Source: Dethiothermospora halolimnae (GTDB lineage Bacteria; Bacillota; Clostridia; Tissierellales; VENL01). Taken from it: DNA of 33,747 bases. Below the pieces are notes generated by a model, which saw only the letters and a program-made list of their open reading frames with translations, did no database searches and was not told where the DNA came from. The stretch lies in the NCBI RefSeq assembly GCF_037577855.1, contig NZ_JBAKFX010000044.1:1-33747 (forward strand), given 5' to 3'. How positions within the stretch are numbered: position 1 is the first letter of the stretch; the number at the start of each line of letters is the position of its first letter. This document shows positions 31,926 to 33,747 of this stretch, in pieces. Both the position numbers and the translations under genes were made by a program.

Positions 31926-33134
31926 ATGAGTAGAAAAAATTCATTTTATAAAGTGGACTTAGATATAGATGTCAAGCAACAATTTATTAAAGTTGAAATG
32001 GAGTTATATTACCCTATTTTACAAAACAAGACTGATACAATTGAATTTATGTTACATAGGGATTTAAAAGTTAAAGAATTAAATGGAGATGAAATTAGAA
32101 GTTATACTTTTAATACTATATCAAATCAAATGTTGCCTGAAGCAGGCAACTTAAAGGTTAATCTTAAAGGAACTATGAAAAAAGGAGAATTAATTAAAAT
32201 AAGGTTATTATATGAAGGTCAGTTGGGAGTACTTCAGCCATATGGTGATAATAGATTGACTGAAGACTGGATTGAAATGGGATTATATTTCCCCTGGTTT
32301 CCACTAAATTTTCAGCAAGTTAGCAGTCATAATATAATCTATGATATAAAAGTAAAAATTGATGAAGGATATAAAGTTTTTGGTATGGGAGAGGTTATAA
32401 AGAAAAATGATCATTGGACTATGGTAAAGTATACTCCAACTAATGATATTATAATAATGGCATCAAGGGATATAAAAGTGGAATCCATAGAAGATGAAGA
32501 TTTCATATTAAATATATATTACGATAAAAACAGCGAAGTAATAAATAAATATGGATTATGGATATTAAGTAAGTATAAAGAATGGTTTGGAACAACAAAG
32601 GAAAAAAATATGTCTGTGGTATTTGCTAAAGGAGGAGCCTATGCTCGAAAGGGATTTGTAGTTTTGGAAAAATACAAATTAGAAAGTAATGATTATAATG
32701 AGATAGATTATTTTACTAATATGTTAGGTCATGAATTTGCCCACTTATGGTGGTCCAATGCTCCAGCGGATACTTGGGAGTCCTGGATAGATGAAGCTTT
32801 TGCCGAGTACAGTGCCCTTAGAGTCTTAAGAGAGAAATTTGGAGAAGAGGAATTTAAAAAGGCCATAAAAATTAGAGAAAATAGAAGCAATAATACACCT
32901 CCTATTAAAAACTTAGATATGAGTTATGAAAAAAGGAAGGTAGTTATATATGATAAAGGTAGCTTACTTTTATATAAGTTAGAAGAGGAATTAGGAGAAG
33001 AGAACTTTCTAAAATTATTAAAAGAAATTAATAATAAAAGGGTGAGTAATACAGAAGAATTTTTAGATATTTTAACTAAGTTATTTGAAGAAGATATAAC
33101 AAAAAAATTTGAAAGATTGCTAAGGGATTTTTAA
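31926..33134 (+). CDS. M1-like gluzincin metallopeptidase
   Basis: The 402-residue protein has an M1-type N-terminal beta domain (about 1-190) and a thermolysin-like domain with H269-E-F-A-H273 and the third zinc ligand Glu290 in DEAFAEY, here 16 residues later where classical M1 enzymes have 18. The GAMEN exopeptidase motif is replaced by GGAYARKG. The usual helical C-terminal domains are missing or short, so the protein is about half the size of aminopeptidase N. No signal peptide or membrane helix is present. GGGGAGAGAAG precedes ATG 31926. The GNAT gene follows after 14 bases, probably in one operon. Confidence 0.85.
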   Translation: MSRKNSFYKVDLDIDVKQQFIKVEMELYYPILQNKTDTIEFMLHRDLKVKELNGDEIRSYTFNTISNQMLPEAGNLKVNLKGTMKKGELIKIRLLYEGQLGVLQPYGDNRLTEDWIEMGLYFPWFPLNFQQVSSHNIIYDIKVKIDEGYKVFGMGEVIKKNDHWTMVKYTPTNDIIIMASRDIKVESIEDEDFILNIYYDKNSEVINKYGLWILSKYKEWFGTTKEKNMSVVFAKGGAYARKGFVVLEKYKLESNDYNEIDYFTNMLGHEFAHLWWSNAPADTWESWIDEAFAEYSALRVLREKFGEEEFKKAIKIRENRSNNTPPIKNLDMSYEKRKVVIYDKGSLLLYKLEEELGEENFLKLLKEINNKRVSNTEEFLDILTKLFEEDITKKFERLLRDF

Positions 33135-33148
33135 AAAGGAGACTAAAT

Positions 33149-33613
33149 ATGAGCTTATATTTATCTAAATTAACTGAAGATATGGCAAAGGAAATTTGTA
33201 ACTGGAAATATGATGGAGAATATAGTGTGTATAATTTGCCAGATTGGAAATATTGTGTGAAAAATAGTTTTGGAATAACAAAATCAGATAACAGGGAAAA
33301 AGAATTTTTAGCAGTAATGGATAAAGATAATAACTTATATGGACATGTAAGATTAAGGGAGGTTAATGGTAAGGTTGTTATAGGATTAGGATTAAAACCG
33401 TCTTTATGTGGTCAAGGTATGGGAAAAACATTAATGAATTTATTAGTAAAAGAATGTAATAAAAGATACCCTGATAAAAAGATAAGATTACAAGTAAGGT
33501 CCTTTAATGAAAGGGCCATAAAATGTTATAAAAAAGTGGGTTTTAAAGTTATAGATATAAAAACACAAAATACTAAAATGGGAAAAGATGAGTTTGTAGT
33601 AATGGAATATTAG
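33149..33613 (+). CDS. GNAT-family N-acetyltransferase
   Basis: The 154-residue protein has the GNAT fold with the acetyl-CoA pyrophosphate loop CGQGMGKTLMNLL (motif A) after the beta-4 strand VVIGLGLKP, and motif B RSFNERAIKCYKKVGFKVI. It transfers acetyl from acetyl-CoA to an unknown amine. AAAAGGAG precedes ATG 33149 at ideal spacing. It lies 14 bases after the peptidase gene and is likely transcribed with it. Confidence 0.9.
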   Translation: MSLYLSKLTEDMAKEICNWKYDGEYSVYNLPDWKYCVKNSFGITKSDNREKEFLAVMDKDNNLYGHVRLREVNGKVVIGLGLKPSLCGQGMGKTLMNLLVKECNKRYPDKKIRLQVRSFNERAIKCYKKVGFKVIDIKTQNTKMGKDEFVVMEY

Positions 33614-33667
33614 AGGATTTTATTGGTAATGTAAAAAGTTCTATGAAAAACTAATGTTATGGATAAT

Positions 33668-33719
33668 ACTGGGATAAACCAGTGGAATTATACTAAGTCC
33701 ACCGTAGCCGCCCTTGACA
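33668..33719. repeat. hairpin and CCCTTGACA end near the window edge
   Basis: ACTGG/CCAGT (33668-33683) forms a small stem. GCCCTTGACA (33710-33719) matches the CCCTTGAC arm of the element at 5787-5840. It could be one end of a palindromic element or insertion sequence that continues past the window. Confidence 0.3.
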
Positions 33720-33747
33720 AACAGTAATCAAATGATATTTAAAATAT

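Noticed and set aside
33640..33747. tRNA-like or riboswitch-like structure at the window end
   Set aside because: The hairpins do not form a cloverleaf and no conserved tRNA bases are present.

Overview
The window is AT-rich (roughly 70% A+T), has dense purine-rich ribosome binding sites, uses TTG and GTG starts, and carries families typical of low-GC Gram-positive anaerobes: a CD3324-family protein, a Zn-dependent phospholipase C-like protein, DUF5713, a DUF89/ARMT1-like phosphatase, a BlaI/BlaR1-type pair and a FusB-type EF-G-binding protein. I read it as a chromosomal stretch of a member of the Clostridia. Genus cannot be fixed from the sequence alone. No rRNA, tRNA, CRISPR array, phage or complete transposase gene was found.

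Layout. From 1 to 7.2 kb there is a loose row of single genes: a 2H phosphoesterase, a nucleotidyltransferase, an AraC regulator with a VOC protein, a lipoprotein on the minus strand and a CD3324-family protein. Between them lie decayed or disrupted genes (a helical QW-repeat protein and a CPBP membrane protease), a promoter-to-terminator unit that encodes no protein (about 4.1-4.36 kb), and palindromic repeats. From 7.4 to 14.1 kb there is a serine beta-lactamase-like hydrolase, an AraC remnant, an HTH-methyltransferase fusion, a run of four genes (phospholipase C-like, aminoglycoside phosphotransferase-like, P-loop kinase, DUF5713), and a MarR/DUF2798 pair with a clear operator. From 14.6 to 23.8 kb there is signal sensing: a BlaI/BlaR1-type pair with an unusual sensor domain, a GyrI-like effector-binding protein, and a four-gene two-component/ABC exporter operon. 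From 24 to 33.7 kb come FusB-type and NudC genes on the minus strand, a broken AraC-type gene, a DUF89 phosphatase, an operon of UvrC-like protein, Nudix, DUF1963 and alpha/alpha-barrel protein, and finally an M1-like peptidase and a GNAT acetyltransferase.

Many genes belong to families used for antibiotic or stress sensing and small-molecule modification, and several are broken: two nonsense mutations, one frameshift, one insertion and several fragments. This looks like an accessory region in flux. The most interesting items are (i) a four-copy dispersed stem-loop repeat family, (ii) a possible structured RNA of about 250 nt with a near-consensus promoter and a strong terminator, (iii) a palindromic insertion element inside the CPBP gene, (iv) a UvrC homologue that keeps the four iron-sulfur cysteines but lacks the second nuclease half, in an operon with a Nudix hydrolase, and (v) a BlaR1-type metalloprotease whose ectodomain is not a penicillin-binding domain.
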